NCBI GenBank assembly: GCA_934546685.1
Contig: CAKTEB010000011.1
Location: forward strand, 1-40,349
From: an uncultured Oscillospiraceae bacterium
Lineage (GTDB): Bacteria; Bacillota; Clostridia; Oscillospirales; Oscillospiraceae
Direction: 5' to 3'
Length of the DNA stretch: 40,349 nucleotides
The notes beneath the pieces were generated by a model, which had not been told where the DNA came from, searched no databases, and worked only from the letters and a program-made list of their open reading frames with translations. Shown piece after piece: positions 15,757 to 23,410 of the stretch (positions are counted from its first letter, which is position 1; each line of letters opens with the position of its first letter). Made by a program: the position numbers and the translations under genes.

Positions 15757-17130
15757 TTATTTCTGCACCGCCAGCTTGTAGTGCTGCCAGCGCCCGGAGA
15801 GATAGTAACCGAAGGCCATCAGCGCCGTGACCCAGATGGCCAGGGCGTGGCCCAGGAAGAAGCCGTTGAGGCCCATGCCCAGAGTGATGCCCAGCAGCAG
15901 ACTCAGGGAGATCCGGGCTACCACGCTGTCCAGCAGACCGATGGCCATGGACAGGGAGGTGAAGCCGATGCCGTTGATGACAGAGTTGAAGCTGGAATTG
16001 AAGATAGAGGCCGCAAAGCCGATGCAGGAGATCCGCAGATAGGTGGGGGCCAGGGCCAGCACCGCCTCATCAGTGGTAAACAGGGTGAAGATCTGCCGGG
16101 GGAACAGCAGGCAGGCAACGATGAACACGCCGTAGACGGTACCGTTAAGCACAAAGCAGGTATGGACAGACTTCTTCACCCGATCCGGGCGGCCAGCGGC
16201 CATGTTCTGCCCTACCATGGAGGCGTTGGCCGTGGACATGCCCTGGGTGATGATGGAGGGAATGTTCTGGAGCTTCAGCCCCGCCCCGTACACCGCCGAG
16301 GCCGCCTCGCCGTAGGCGTTGACAAAGGAGTTCACAAACAGCATGGAGATGGAGATGGCCGCCATCTGGAAGGCCAGGGGCACCCCCAGCTTGGTGAGCA
16401 CCTTCAGGGTGGGCCCATGGATTTTCAGGGTGGAGCGGGAGAAGGTAAAGCCGAAGGACTCCCGCTTCAAGATCAGATACACCAGGGCAAACAGGAAGGA
16501 AATGGCCTGGGAGATCACTGTAGCGATGGCCGCGCCGGCCGCACCCCAATGGAAGCCCGCCACAAAGAGCAAATCCAAAATCAGGTTCACCACCGATGCG
16601 ATGGCCACGAACACCAGAGGCCGCTTGGAGTCGCCCATGCCCCGAAGAATGGAGCACAGAGCGTTATAGCCGAAGATAAAGATACAGCCGCTGTTGCAGA
16701 TGACCATGTATCGGGCGGCCTCCTGAAAGGCGGATTCCGGGGTATTCAGCAGCCGCAGAAGATCGTTGTGGAATACGATGGACAAAAGCCCCAGGATCAC
16801 CGCCGAAAGCATGGTGAAGGAGAACAGGGTGCCGATGGTCTTCTGCATTTCCTCGTGCTTTTTCGCGCCCACCTGCTGGGACAGGAGGATCTGGCCGCCG
16901 GTGCAGAAGCCCGTGCAGACAAAGGTCAGAAGATCCACCAGGCGGCCGCCGGTGGACACCGCCGACAGGCCTGCGGAGCCCATATAGTGCCCCACCACGG
17001 ACATATCCACCAGGTTATAGACCGTTTGCAGCAGGTTTGAGAGCATAAAGGGGAACGCAAAATATAGGAGCTTCCTGGCCACAGACCCCTCGGTCAGGTC
17101 GTTGATAAAGGTCTTGGACTGAGACATCAT
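15757..17130 (-). CDS. MATE-family multidrug/metabolite efflux transporter
   Basis: 457 residues with about 12 hydrophobic segments in two similar halves (MatE domains, about residues 15-175 and 240-400). Typical sequences are PFMLSNLLQTVYNLVDMSVVG at the first helix and GMGDSKRPL before helix 6. Family role: Na+- or H+-driven export of drugs or metabolites across the cytoplasmic membrane. Tandem ATG codons (17130, 17127) follow AAGGTG by 5 and 8 bases. It stands alone between two terminators. A 20-bp palindrome covers its -10 region, so repression by a trans-acting MarR-type factor is likely. Substrate unknown. Confidence 0.93.
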   Translation of the reverse strand: MMSQSKTFINDLTEGSVARKLLYFAFPFMLSNLLQTVYNLVDMSVVGHYMGSAGLSAVSTGGRLVDLLTFVCTGFCTGGQILLSQQVGAKKHEEMQKTIGTLFSFTMLSAVILGLLSIVFHNDLLRLLNTPESAFQEAARYMVICNSGCIFIFGYNALCSILRGMGDSKRPLVFVAIASVVNLILDLLFVAGFHWGAAGAAIATVISQAISFLFALVYLILKRESFGFTFSRSTLKIHGPTLKVLTKLGVPLAFQMAAISISMLFVNSFVNAYGEAASAVYGAGLKLQNIPSIITQGMSTANASMVGQNMAAGRPDRVKKSVHTCFVLNGTVYGVFIVACLLFPRQIFTLFTTDEAVLALAPTYLRISCIGFAASIFNSSFNSVINGIGFTSLSMAIGLLDSVVARISLSLLLGITLGMGLNGFFLGHALAIWVTALMAFGYYLSGRWQHYKLAVQK

Positions 17131-17144
17131 TCATTCACCTTCTA

Positions 17145-17168
17145 ATAATTAGGTAACGAATTATATCA
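17145..17168 (-). promoter_or_regulatory. Extended -10 promoter of the MATE gene overlapped by a palindromic operator
   Basis: On the minus strand TGATATAAT gives an extended -10 (TATAAT at 17160-17165) with no good -35. The 20-bp sequence 17145-17164 (ATAATTaGgTAaCgAATTAT) is palindromic at 16 of 20 positions and overlaps the -10 and start point. AT-rich palindromes of this size over a -10 are typical MarR-family repressor sites. No MarR gene is in the window. Confidence 0.6.
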
Positions 17169-17204
17169 TACCAGAACCGGACGGAAAAAGCAACAGAAAA
17201 GAAT

Positions 17205-17242
17205 GAGAATGGGCCGCTGCACGGATGCAGCGGCCCATTCTC
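17205..17242 (-). terminator. Terminator of the MaoC-like gene
   Basis: Perfect 17-bp stem (17205-17221 with 17226-17242) with a 4-base loop, followed on the minus strand by a T-rich stretch. It starts 25 bases after the gene's stop. Confidence 0.85.
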
Positions 17243-17266
17243 GGATAGGAAACATGAAAAAGCAGA

Positions 17267-18676
17267 TTAAGCGTTTTTGCTGGGCAGGACGATGGTAGCG
17301 CCGCCCTCTTCATAGATCTCGTCATCGTTGATGGTGGTGATCCAGAAGCCCAACTCCACATAGTGCTTGCCGTCCTTCTCGTACTTGTCATAGACCTGAG
17401 AATGGATCTTCATGACGTCGTACTGGAGACCGTGGGTGTTGCACTTCTTACCGGCCATGGCGGGGATCTTCTCAATCATCTCGCAGACGGCGGTGTTCTT
17501 GGGGAAGCAGAAACCCTGCTCGGTGGGGTTGGTCATAATGCCCCAGCGGATGTTCTGGATCCAGCCGTGGGTGCCCATCCAGTTGTTGATGTGGTGGATG
17601 GCAAAGTCACGGCCCAGGAAGTTGATGAAGATAGAGCGTTTTTCCTCCTTGGGGGGAGCGCCTGCTCCGGGAGGGGGACCCATCTTGGCCCGGGGATCGT
17701 CATAGGGGGGAACCTCGGGATCCCACTCCTTCATGTCAGCGGGCACATAGACGCCGTACTTGGGATCCCGGGTCATCTTGGCCCGAACCTCGGGATCCGC
17801 CAGCTCCTTCATGGTACGGCTGCCGCCCACGGCCATGCCGTAAGGGGGCGTGGGGTTGCAGGAGGCGTGAATGGGGCCGTCGATGGTGACGTTGGGCATA
17901 TCGCCCACGTTGACATCCTCCCAGTAGAGAGGCTTGTCGCCGCGATAGTCCTCCTTGGCCCAGGTATCGAAGATCTGCTGCCAATCCTCGTCGGTGTAGC
18001 AGTGGATGGGACGGGTCCACCAGTCGGGGCTCTCCCAGGCCCGGGTGCCGGGGGCCATATCGTTGGGATCCTCGTAGCTCTTGAGATTCTCACGGGCGGA
18101 GAACATCACGCCCAGAACCTTCTCGCCCTTCTGATTGTAGACGGAGCCGGTGCACTTGAGCACCAGGTTCCGGTAGATGCTGCCCTCTTCGGGGGTCAGA
18201 TCCACGAGCTCCAGCTTGTCCTTGACCAGGTACAGGGTGTCGCCGACATAGACGGGGGCCAGCTGCTCCACCTCGTGGTGGAGGCCGGTGACGGCCAGGA
18301 AATCTCTTGCCTTGCCATTGAAAGCGGTGAGGAAGCTGTCGTCATGGGCGGCAAAGGCGGGCATGGCGATCTTTCCGGCATAGCCCAGGGATTTGGCGTA
18401 TTCATCGTCGGTGTAGAGCTTGTTGTCGGGGTCATACTTTTTGGCATTGTAGAGCATCATATCTTCCTTGACTTCCAGCACATTGGAGAAGCCCTGGGTG
18501 CCCTTTTCGATTTTACCGGAGATCAGCGCCTGCACGTCGATGGGGCCACGATCCTCCAGCTCCTTGATCTTTGCGTAGTATTCCTCGGCATAGGGCTTTT
18601 CACGTTCAGTCCACTTGCCAGGATAAACGGTTACAAACTTACCAGTTCCCATTTCAAATCTCAATCCTTTCATCAT
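17267..18676 (-). CDS. Double-hotdog MaoC-like acyl dehydratase/hydratase domain protein
   Basis: 469 residues, no signal peptide. Two hotdog-type halves are suggested. In the first (about 60-195), YAGKIAMPAFAAHD and YVGDTLYLVKDKLELVD resemble MaoC-like hydratases with the entry loop and the long helix-strand pair. The second begins near YWEDVNVGDMPN (about 251) and continues to the C-terminus, interrupted by a Pro-Gly-rich insert (about 322-343). Family chemistry is hydration or dehydration of enoyl thioesters, but a catalytic Asp/His pair is only tentatively placed (Asp112 or Asp113 and His133/134). The first ATG (18676) lacks a ribosome site; ATG 18652, 12 bases after AAAGGA, may be the true start. 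It is divergent from an RpiR regulator, with an operator between them. Acyl substrate unknown. Confidence 0.7.
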   Translation of the reverse strand: MMKGLRFEMGTGKFVTVYPGKWTEREKPYAEEYYAKIKELEDRGPIDVQALISGKIEKGTQGFSNVLEVKEDMMLYNAKKYDPDNKLYTDDEYAKSLGYAGKIAMPAFAAHDDSFLTAFNGKARDFLAVTGLHHEVEQLAPVYVGDTLYLVKDKLELVDLTPEEGSIYRNLVLKCTGSVYNQKGEKVLGVMFSARENLKSYEDPNDMAPGTRAWESPDWWTRPIHCYTDEDWQQIFDTWAKEDYRGDKPLYWEDVNVGDMPNVTIDGPIHASCNPTPPYGMAVGGSRTMKELADPEVRAKMTRDPKYGVYVPADMKEWDPEVPPYDDPRAKMGPPPGAGAPPKEEKRSIFINFLGRDFAIHHINNWMGTHGWIQNIRWGIMTNPTEQGFCFPKNTAVCEMIEKIPAMAGKKCNTHGLQYDVMKIHSQVYDKYEKDGKHYVELGFWITTINDDEIYEEGGATIVLPSKNA

Positions 18677-18680
18677 AAAT

Positions 18681-18731
18681 GTTCCGCATTCGGAACGATG
18701 CTATTATACTAGATGGAAAAGAAGCTTGCAA
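18681..18731 (-). promoter_or_regulatory. Divergent promoter with palindromic operator (MaoC-like / RpiR)
   Basis: Minus strand: TTGCAA (18726-18731), 17 bp, TATAAT (18703-18708) for the MaoC-like gene. Plus strand: TATACT (18705-18710) faces it, with a poor -35. GTTCCG-CATT-CGGAAC (18681-18696) is an inverted repeat with perfect 6-bp arms over the minus-strand start point and the plus-strand -35 position. This is a repressor-like arrangement; the divergent RpiR protein is the obvious candidate binder. Confidence 0.65.
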
Positions 18732-18873
18732 TGATTTTTCAGAAAATACAACAATATCGCACAAAAAGGCACAGCCGGAGGCGGATTTCATCCCGCCCAA
18801 AATCAGGGGGCCATTGCTTTTTTCGCCGCTTTGTGGTTTAATGGATAAAACAGCCGCCGAGGAGGAATCGACA

Positions 18874-19731
18874 ATGGAACAGCTGCGGGAGGCCATGAAG
18901 CGGGCCAGACTCACCAAAACCAGCCGGATCATCGGAGAATATATGCTGGACCATGAGACAGACGCATGCTTTATGACGTCCACGGAGATCGCCGGGGAGC
19001 TGAACGTCAGTGAGGCCAGCGTGATCCGCTTCGCCCGGGCCCTGGGCTATTCCGGTTATATGGATTTCCAGAAAAGCCTCAGAAAGTCCCACACCGAGCG
19101 GCTGGGGCGCATTTCTTCGGCGGTGGCGGTGCCCTATGAGCGCCTCCAGGCCAGCATGGCGCACAACGATGAGAACTACATTCAGGAGTTCCTGATGAAC
19201 ACCGAGACGAATATTACCTCTGTGGTGCGGAATAATCCCAAGGAGACCTTTGACGCGGCCATTGAGCTGCTGCTGAAGGCCCGGCGGAAGTATATCGTGG
19301 CATCCCGCGCCAATACCGGCGTGGCTTCCTATTTTAACCTGCTGCTGCGGCACCAGGTCTCCGACGTGATCCCCACCTGGGAGAGCTCCGTCAATGTCAT
19401 TGACCATATGTGCGACATCGGCAGGGAGGACTGCGTGATCCTGTTCAGCTTCCCCAGGTATTCTGAGATGGATCACCAGGCTATGCAGATGGCGGAGGAC
19501 GCGGGAGCGGGGATCATCGTGATTACGGATCGGCCCAGCGCACCCCTGGCTCAGTATGCCACGGTGCTTTTGACGGTGGATGTGGATACCAACACCTTCT
19601 TTAACTCCTATGTGGGGGTGCAGCTGGTGATGGAGATCCTGTCTGCGGGCCTCAGCCGCCGGGTGGGCGGAGCCAACGCCGAGAAGCTCCAGATGATCGA
19701 CCGGTACATCGGCAAGCTGGGCGTTTACTAA
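18874..19731 (+). CDS. RpiR-family (MurR/RpiR) transcriptional regulator with SIS domain
   Basis: 285 residues. Residues 1-77 form the RpiR-type helix-turn-helix (MTSTEIAGELNVSEASVIRFARALGYSGYMDFQ). A SIS sugar-phosphate-binding domain follows at about 115-255 (KYIVASRANTG, VILFSFPRYS, IVITDRPSAPLAQYA). Family members sense phosphorylated sugars or other small phosphorylated ligands and bind palindromic operators. The start at 18874 has GAGGAGG 8 bases upstream; an in-frame ATG at 18841 and an open frame back to 18679 lack ribosome sites. It is divergent from the MaoC-like gene, an unusual partner for this family, and probably regulates it and itself. Confidence 0.9.
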   Translation: MEQLREAMKRARLTKTSRIIGEYMLDHETDACFMTSTEIAGELNVSEASVIRFARALGYSGYMDFQKSLRKSHTERLGRISSAVAVPYERLQASMAHNDENYIQEFLMNTETNITSVVRNNPKETFDAAIELLLKARRKYIVASRANTGVASYFNLLLRHQVSDVIPTWESSVNVIDHMCDIGREDCVILFSFPRYSEMDHQAMQMAEDAGAGIIVITDRPSAPLAQYATVLLTVDVDTNTFFNSYVGVQLVMEILSAGLSRRVGGANAEKLQMIDRYIGKLGVY

Positions 19732-19744
19732 TCAAGGACCTTGC

Positions 19745-19777
19745 GGGCCGCTGCGGGCAACTGCGGCGGCCCTTTTC
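19745..19777 (+). terminator. Terminator of the RpiR gene
   Basis: GGGCCGC (19745-19751) pairs with GCGGCCC (19766-19772), followed by TTTT. It lies just before the next gene's ribosome site. Confidence 0.65.
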
Positions 19778-19795
19778 GTAGAAAGGAAGATATCA

Positions 19796-21055
19796 TTGAA
19801 AAGAGTGTGGATCCTGGCGGCGGCGCTTTTGCTGCTGGCGGGATGCGGAAATACAAAGCAGGAGCGCAGTCTTATGGAGTCTGCGGCGCCGTCTCCCAAC
19901 GCTTGGGGCACAGCGGTACAGACGGAAAGTACGGAGGAGCCGGAGACGTCTATACGGGAATCCGGCGCTCAGGAGGAAAGCATCCTGGAGGAAGAACCCA
20001 GCGAGCCTTCGGAGCCGCTGCCGGATTCGCTGACCCAGGTATTGCCCGCTGGCCCCATCGTCCTGGCGGATGGAACGGCCCTGAACAGCCTGATCCTGGG
20101 GAATATAACTTATGTCAACCTAAACGACCTGGCGGCCCTCTATCCCTGGATAAATGCCGGATCGGATGGGGCAGAGGCCCAGCTTCAGGATCGGGACGGA
20201 AACCCAGTGACCATTGCTCTGGCGGGAACCGATGGGATAGATTTGCCGGAGGTGCCGGAGGGAGCGGGCATCCATTTTGCTGGAAATCAGGAGGAAACCT
20301 GGCTTCCCGTGCGCGCAACGGCGGAAAATACAGGACTGACGCTCCTCTGGGACGAGGAGCAGCAGACCGTGTATCTGGCCCTACAGCCTCGGGCTCAGGA
20401 CGTGGCCTCCGGGCGGAGCGTTCCGGTGGTCATGTATCATGAGGTGGGGGACGACACCTGGGGCATTCGGGAGCTGTTCGTGTCCCCCGGCAGTCTCCGG
20501 CAGCAGCTGGAATATCTCCGGGACAATGGCTTTCAGCCTATCTTCTTCTCGGATCTCACCCATTTGGAGGACTACGACAAACCAATTCTACTGACCTTTG
20601 ACGACGGCTACAGCGGCAACTATACGGAGCTCCTGCCCCTGCTCCAGGAGTTCGGTATGAAGGCCACGGTGTTCGTGATCACCGGGATGCTGGAATGGCC
20701 CAACTATCTGACGGCGGCCCAGGTGAAGGAGCTCAGCGATTCCGGACTGGTGGATATCCAGAGCCACACGGCGACCCACCCGGAGCTCACGGAGCTGGAC
20801 TGGGCGGGACAGGAGCAGGAGCTCCGGCAATCTCGGCTGGAGCTGGCCCGGATCACCGGAAAACTCCCCTATGTGATCTCCTATCCCACAGGGCTCCACA
20901 ACGAGACCACTCTGGAGCTGGCCCAGGAATACTATTCCTTCGGCGTGCAGATGAACGGCGGCAACTGGACCACCGGCGGGAGCTATTTTGAGATCCCGCG
21001 GCTCTATGCCTCCCGGGATACCTCCCTCAGCAGCTACAGCAGCATGATCGGCTGA
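19796..21055 (+). CDS. Polysaccharide deacetylase lipoprotein with copper-amine-oxidase-N-like domain
   Basis: 419 residues starting at TTG (19796), with AAAGGAAG upstream. Lipoprotein signal with lipobox LLAGC (Cys17), so anchored on the outer face of the membrane. After a Ser/Glu-rich linker (about 20-80), residues about 85-205 look like a copper-amine-oxidase N-terminal-type domain (ADGTALNSLILGNITYVNLNDLA ... LPVRATAENTGLTLLWD split across the region), common in clostridial wall proteins. The NodB homology domain follows (about 210-400): VVMYHEV, LLTFDDGY with the catalytic and metal Asp pair, SHTATHPEL with the two metal His, and SYPTG. Family reaction: removal of N- or O-acetyl groups from peptidoglycan or another glycan. 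It is monocistronic between terminators. Confidence 0.9.
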   Translation: MKRVWILAAALLLLAGCGNTKQERSLMESAAPSPNAWGTAVQTESTEEPETSIRESGAQEESILEEEPSEPSEPLPDSLTQVLPAGPIVLADGTALNSLILGNITYVNLNDLAALYPWINAGSDGAEAQLQDRDGNPVTIALAGTDGIDLPEVPEGAGIHFAGNQEETWLPVRATAENTGLTLLWDEEQQTVYLALQPRAQDVASGRSVPVVMYHEVGDDTWGIRELFVSPGSLRQQLEYLRDNGFQPIFFSDLTHLEDYDKPILLTFDDGYSGNYTELLPLLQEFGMKATVFVITGMLEWPNYLTAAQVKELSDSGLVDIQSHTATHPELTELDWAGQEQELRQSRLELARITGKLPYVISYPTGLHNETTLELAQEYYSFGVQMNGGNWTTGGSYFEIPRLYASRDTSLSSYSSMIG

Positions 21056-21066
21056 AAACACAAACT

Positions 21067-21110
21067 ATGGCTGGACGATGAGACGTCACCGCCCGGCCAT
21101 ATGTATTTTT
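21067..21110 (+). terminator. Terminator of the deacetylase gene
   Basis: ATGGCTGG (21067-21074) pairs with CCGGCCAT (21093-21100) with one G-U pair, followed by ATGTATTTTT. The loop contains a GACGTC palindrome. Confidence 0.6.
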
Positions 21111-21133
21111 ACGGTAGATATGTGCGGGGGGAA

Positions 21134-21162
21134 TTGACTTCTAGCTGCCAAAATGCTATGAT
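21134..21162 (+). promoter_or_regulatory. Promoter of the UraA/SulP-fold permease
   Basis: TTGACT (21134-21139), 17-bp spacer, TATGAT (21157-21162), each one base from consensus. The leader is about 40 bases with AAAAGGAG near its end. Confidence 0.75.
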
Positions 21163-21207
21163 GTTCACAATATCTTCACAAAACCAACATAAAAGGAGTA
21201 TGAGGCC

Positions 21208-22638
21208 ATGGCCATTATGATGAAATCCGCCCACCGGGCAGAGGGAGCCGAGCAGCCCGCCATCAAGCTGGGTATGTTCCGGATCCGGCTCCCCTTTGTA
21301 CATGCCCCCTGGGAGCTGCCGGAAATGATCCAGGCCATGGTGGTGTTCGTCACCGGCGTGTCCGCGGTGGCGTATTTGCAGGATATCTTCGGGCTGCCCT
21401 TCTCGGTGGCCCTGTCCATTGTGTGTATCCACGAATTATTATATGTATTCCAAAATATTGTCGGCGACCCCATCGTGGGCGGCTGGATCACCCCGGCCAT
21501 CCCCCTGGTGACCACCTGGCTCCTGACCTTCCAGAACACCACGGAGCGGATCCAGGCCTTGGTAATGCTGCAGCTGATTTTGGGCCTTCTTTATCTGGTA
21601 TTGGGCGTTACGGGCCTGGCCTCCAAGCTGGTGCATAAGGTGCCGGTGTCGGTGAAGGCGGGAATTCTCATCGGCGCGGGCTTCTCCGCGGTCATCGGCA
21701 AATATGGCTTTGCCTCGGTGGAAAATGGCGGCGTGGGCTTCTACGGATCCCCCATCAGCTTCTCCGTGGGCGTGCTGGCGGCGCTGTTCCTGCTGTTTTC
21801 CCTGGGCTTCAGCAAGCAGAAGAACAAGCCCGGCCATAAATTCATCAAATTCCTGGCGAAGTGCGGCTTTGTTCCGGCGCTGCTGCTGGCCTATGTGGTG
21901 GGCATGCTGGCGGGAGAGATTTCTACGCCGGTGAATGTGCTCGCCGACGGCGTGATCTTCAACCCCATTCCCGGCCTGAAATATGTGCTGGGGAACTTCT
22001 GCCTGACGGCCCTGGGGCTGCCCTCCTGGCATGTGATCTCCTCGGCGGCGGTGATGGCGGCGGTGGCCTATATCATCTCCTTTGGCGATATCGTCACCGG
22101 CACCGAGTTCCTGGAGGATGCCAAGCAGTACCGGCCCGATGAGGATATCCATGTAAACCCCAACCTGACGAATATCTGCTGCGGCGTTCGGAATATCCTC
22201 CAGAGCCTGTTCTTCCCCACGGTGACCCTGTCCGGCCCCCTCTGGTCGGCCATGATGGTGACCATCTGCGAGCGGTATAAGACCGGCAAGGAGAATATGT
22301 ATTCCTTCTTTGGCGGCTGTATTACCTTCAATGTGATGAAGTGGATCTGCTGCCTGATCCTGCCGCTGGTGGCGCTGATCCGGCCCATTCTGCCCCTGTC
22401 CATGAGCCTGACCCTGATGATCCAGGCCTTTGGCTGCTTCTATGTGGCCCTGGGCCTCTGCAAAAACAACACCCAGCGGGGCGTTGCGGGCCTCATCGGC
22501 GGCGTGCTGGCCATCACCAATCCCCAGACTGGCCTGCTGGTGGGCATTGTGATCTCCTTTATCTGCGAGTGGCTGCTGACCCGTGATTTCAGCGCCAAGG
22601 GCAAGGAAACTGCCGAGACCCCGGAAATAGAGGAATAA
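21208..22638 (+). CDS. Multi-pass permease of UraA/SulP (NCS2-like) fold, substrate unknown
   Basis: 476 residues with about 12-14 hydrophobic segments. The order of motifs suggests the 7+7 inverted-repeat fold of nucleobase and sulfate permeases: QDIFGLPFSVALS early, VPVSVKAGILIGAGFSAVIG in the middle, and a polar FGDIVTGTEFLEDAKQ followed by GVRNILQSLFFPTVTLSGP, the place where UraA-type proteins carry their substrate-binding half-helix. I cannot assign it to a characterised subfamily. The start at 21208 follows AAAAGGAG by 9 bases. It is monocistronic with its own promoter and a very strong terminator. The nearby UbiD operon makes an aromatic acid a possible cargo, but that is a guess; uracil, xanthine or an organic anion are equally open. 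Confidence 0.7.
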   Translation: MAIMMKSAHRAEGAEQPAIKLGMFRIRLPFVHAPWELPEMIQAMVVFVTGVSAVAYLQDIFGLPFSVALSIVCIHELLYVFQNIVGDPIVGGWITPAIPLVTTWLLTFQNTTERIQALVMLQLILGLLYLVLGVTGLASKLVHKVPVSVKAGILIGAGFSAVIGKYGFASVENGGVGFYGSPISFSVGVLAALFLLFSLGFSKQKNKPGHKFIKFLAKCGFVPALLLAYVVGMLAGEISTPVNVLADGVIFNPIPGLKYVLGNFCLTALGLPSWHVISSAAVMAAVAYIISFGDIVTGTEFLEDAKQYRPDEDIHVNPNLTNICCGVRNILQSLFFPTVTLSGPLWSAMMVTICERYKTGKENMYSFFGGCITFNVMKWICCLILPLVALIRPILPLSMSLTLMIQAFGCFYVALGLCKNNTQRGVAGLIGGVLAITNPQTGLLVGIVISFICEWLLTRDFSAKGKETAETPEIEE

Positions 22639-22651
22639 CATCGAAATAACG

Positions 22652-22684
22652 GGAGGCCGCCCTGATTTTGGGCGGCCTCCTTTT
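22652..22684 (+). terminator. Strong terminator of the permease gene
   Basis: Perfect 11-bp stem GGAGGCCGCCC (22652-22662) with its complement (22670-22680), 7-base loop, then TTTT. Confidence 0.9.
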
Positions 22685-22733
22685 GCGCGTGTATGGGAAT
22701 CGTAACTTTTTTGTGAATTTCCAGAGAAGTCAT

Positions 22734-22762
22734 TTGCCTTATGAACGGATATCGTGTATGAT
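22734..22762 (+). promoter_or_regulatory. Promoter of the 61-residue membrane protein gene
   Basis: TTGCCT (22734-22739), 17-bp spacer, TATGAT (22757-22762). The leader is about 48 bases, ending in ACAGGAGG. Confidence 0.7.
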
Positions 22763-22816
22763 GTGGAAGCAAGAAAGCGCTCCGGCGCTTTCCATGCCGA
22801 AACAGGAGGCATACAT

Positions 22817-23002
22817 ATGAAGTTTCGGAACAAGGAACAGGGAATTGTATTCCTGGCGATTCGCGGACTCATTGTCACGGCGCTGGTGCTGGCGCTGCTG
22901 GCAGTGCTGGGACGTACCGGAGTTATCGTTCGGGGCCAGGACACGCCGGCATGGCTGGTAGAGGAGACCATGGGCACCATTCAGGGCCCCAGCGTGGAAT
23001 AA
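22817..23002 (+). CDS. Small single-pass membrane protein, unknown function
   Basis: 61 residues: a short charged N-terminus (MKFRNKEQG), one hydrophobic helix (about 10-33, FLAIRGLIVTALVLALLAVL), then RTGVIVRGQDTPAWLVEETM and a short tail, predicted outside the membrane by the positive-inside rule. AGGAGG lies 7 bases before the start; a longer reading from 22754 has no ribosome site. It has its own promoter and a strong terminator, which argues for a real gene rather than chance. I recognise no family. It could be a subunit or modulator of a membrane complex, or a signal-anchored small regulator. Confidence 0.7.
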   Translation: MKFRNKEQGIVFLAIRGLIVTALVLALLAVLGRTGVIVRGQDTPAWLVEETMGTIQGPSVE

Positions 23003-23021
23003 CCATAGACGTAAAAAATGA

Positions 23022-23062
23022 GCATGCACAGCGGGGATGAATAGCCGCCTGTGCATGCTTTT
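23022..23062. terminator. Bidirectional terminator between the small membrane protein and the UbiD operon
   Basis: GCATGCACAG (23022-23031) pairs with CTGTGCATGC (23049-23058), extended by CGG/CCG inside. T-run follows on the plus strand and a six-T run on the minus strand. Confidence 0.85.
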
Positions 23063-23065
23063 GTT

Positions 23066-23410
23066 TTATTCTTGTGGGTCAAGAGCGGCGATTAGCTGAT
23101 TCAGCAGCTGCCCCACAGCGTCCATAATGGCCGCCAGCTCCTGGGGCGTGGCATTGTCATAGTGGATGCCGCAGACCACGCAGCAGCGGGCATTTGCGGC
23201 ATTGGAGATTGCCTTCGACCAGGGGGCTGTCACATACTGCTCCTTATGGCCGGGCATGGTCATGGTCTCCGGCTCCTTCCCGGGATCGCAGACGCTGACC
23301 GCGCCGATGTGGCTCTTGTGACCGCCTGTCAGCAGAACGTGGATGCCCTCATCCAGTCTTGTGGCGTCGCAGCGAATCTCCCGGCCCAATACTGTTGTAC
23401 GCAGTGTCAT
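23066..23410 (-). CDS. lpdD: LpdD-like subunit of a UbiD-type aromatic acid decarboxylase
   Basis: 114 residues. It resembles the third gene (D subunit, prenyl-flavin chaperone type) of gallate/hydroxyarylic acid decarboxylase operons: GGHKSHIGAVSV near the start, and MTMPGHKEQYVTAPWSKAIS in the middle. Its placement behind UbiD and UbiX homologues is the main support. The start ATG at 23410 overlaps the ubiX stop as ATGA; a longer reading from 23428 is less likely. Proposed role: helps maturation or stability of the prenylated-FMN decarboxylase in the cytoplasm. Assignment rests on context plus a partial motif match. Confidence 0.7.
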   Translation of the reverse strand: MTLRTTVLGREIRCDATRLDEGIHVLLTGGHKSHIGAVSVCDPGKEPETMTMPGHKEQYVTAPWSKAISNAANARCCVVCGIHYDNATPQELAAIMDAVGQLLNQLIAALDPQE

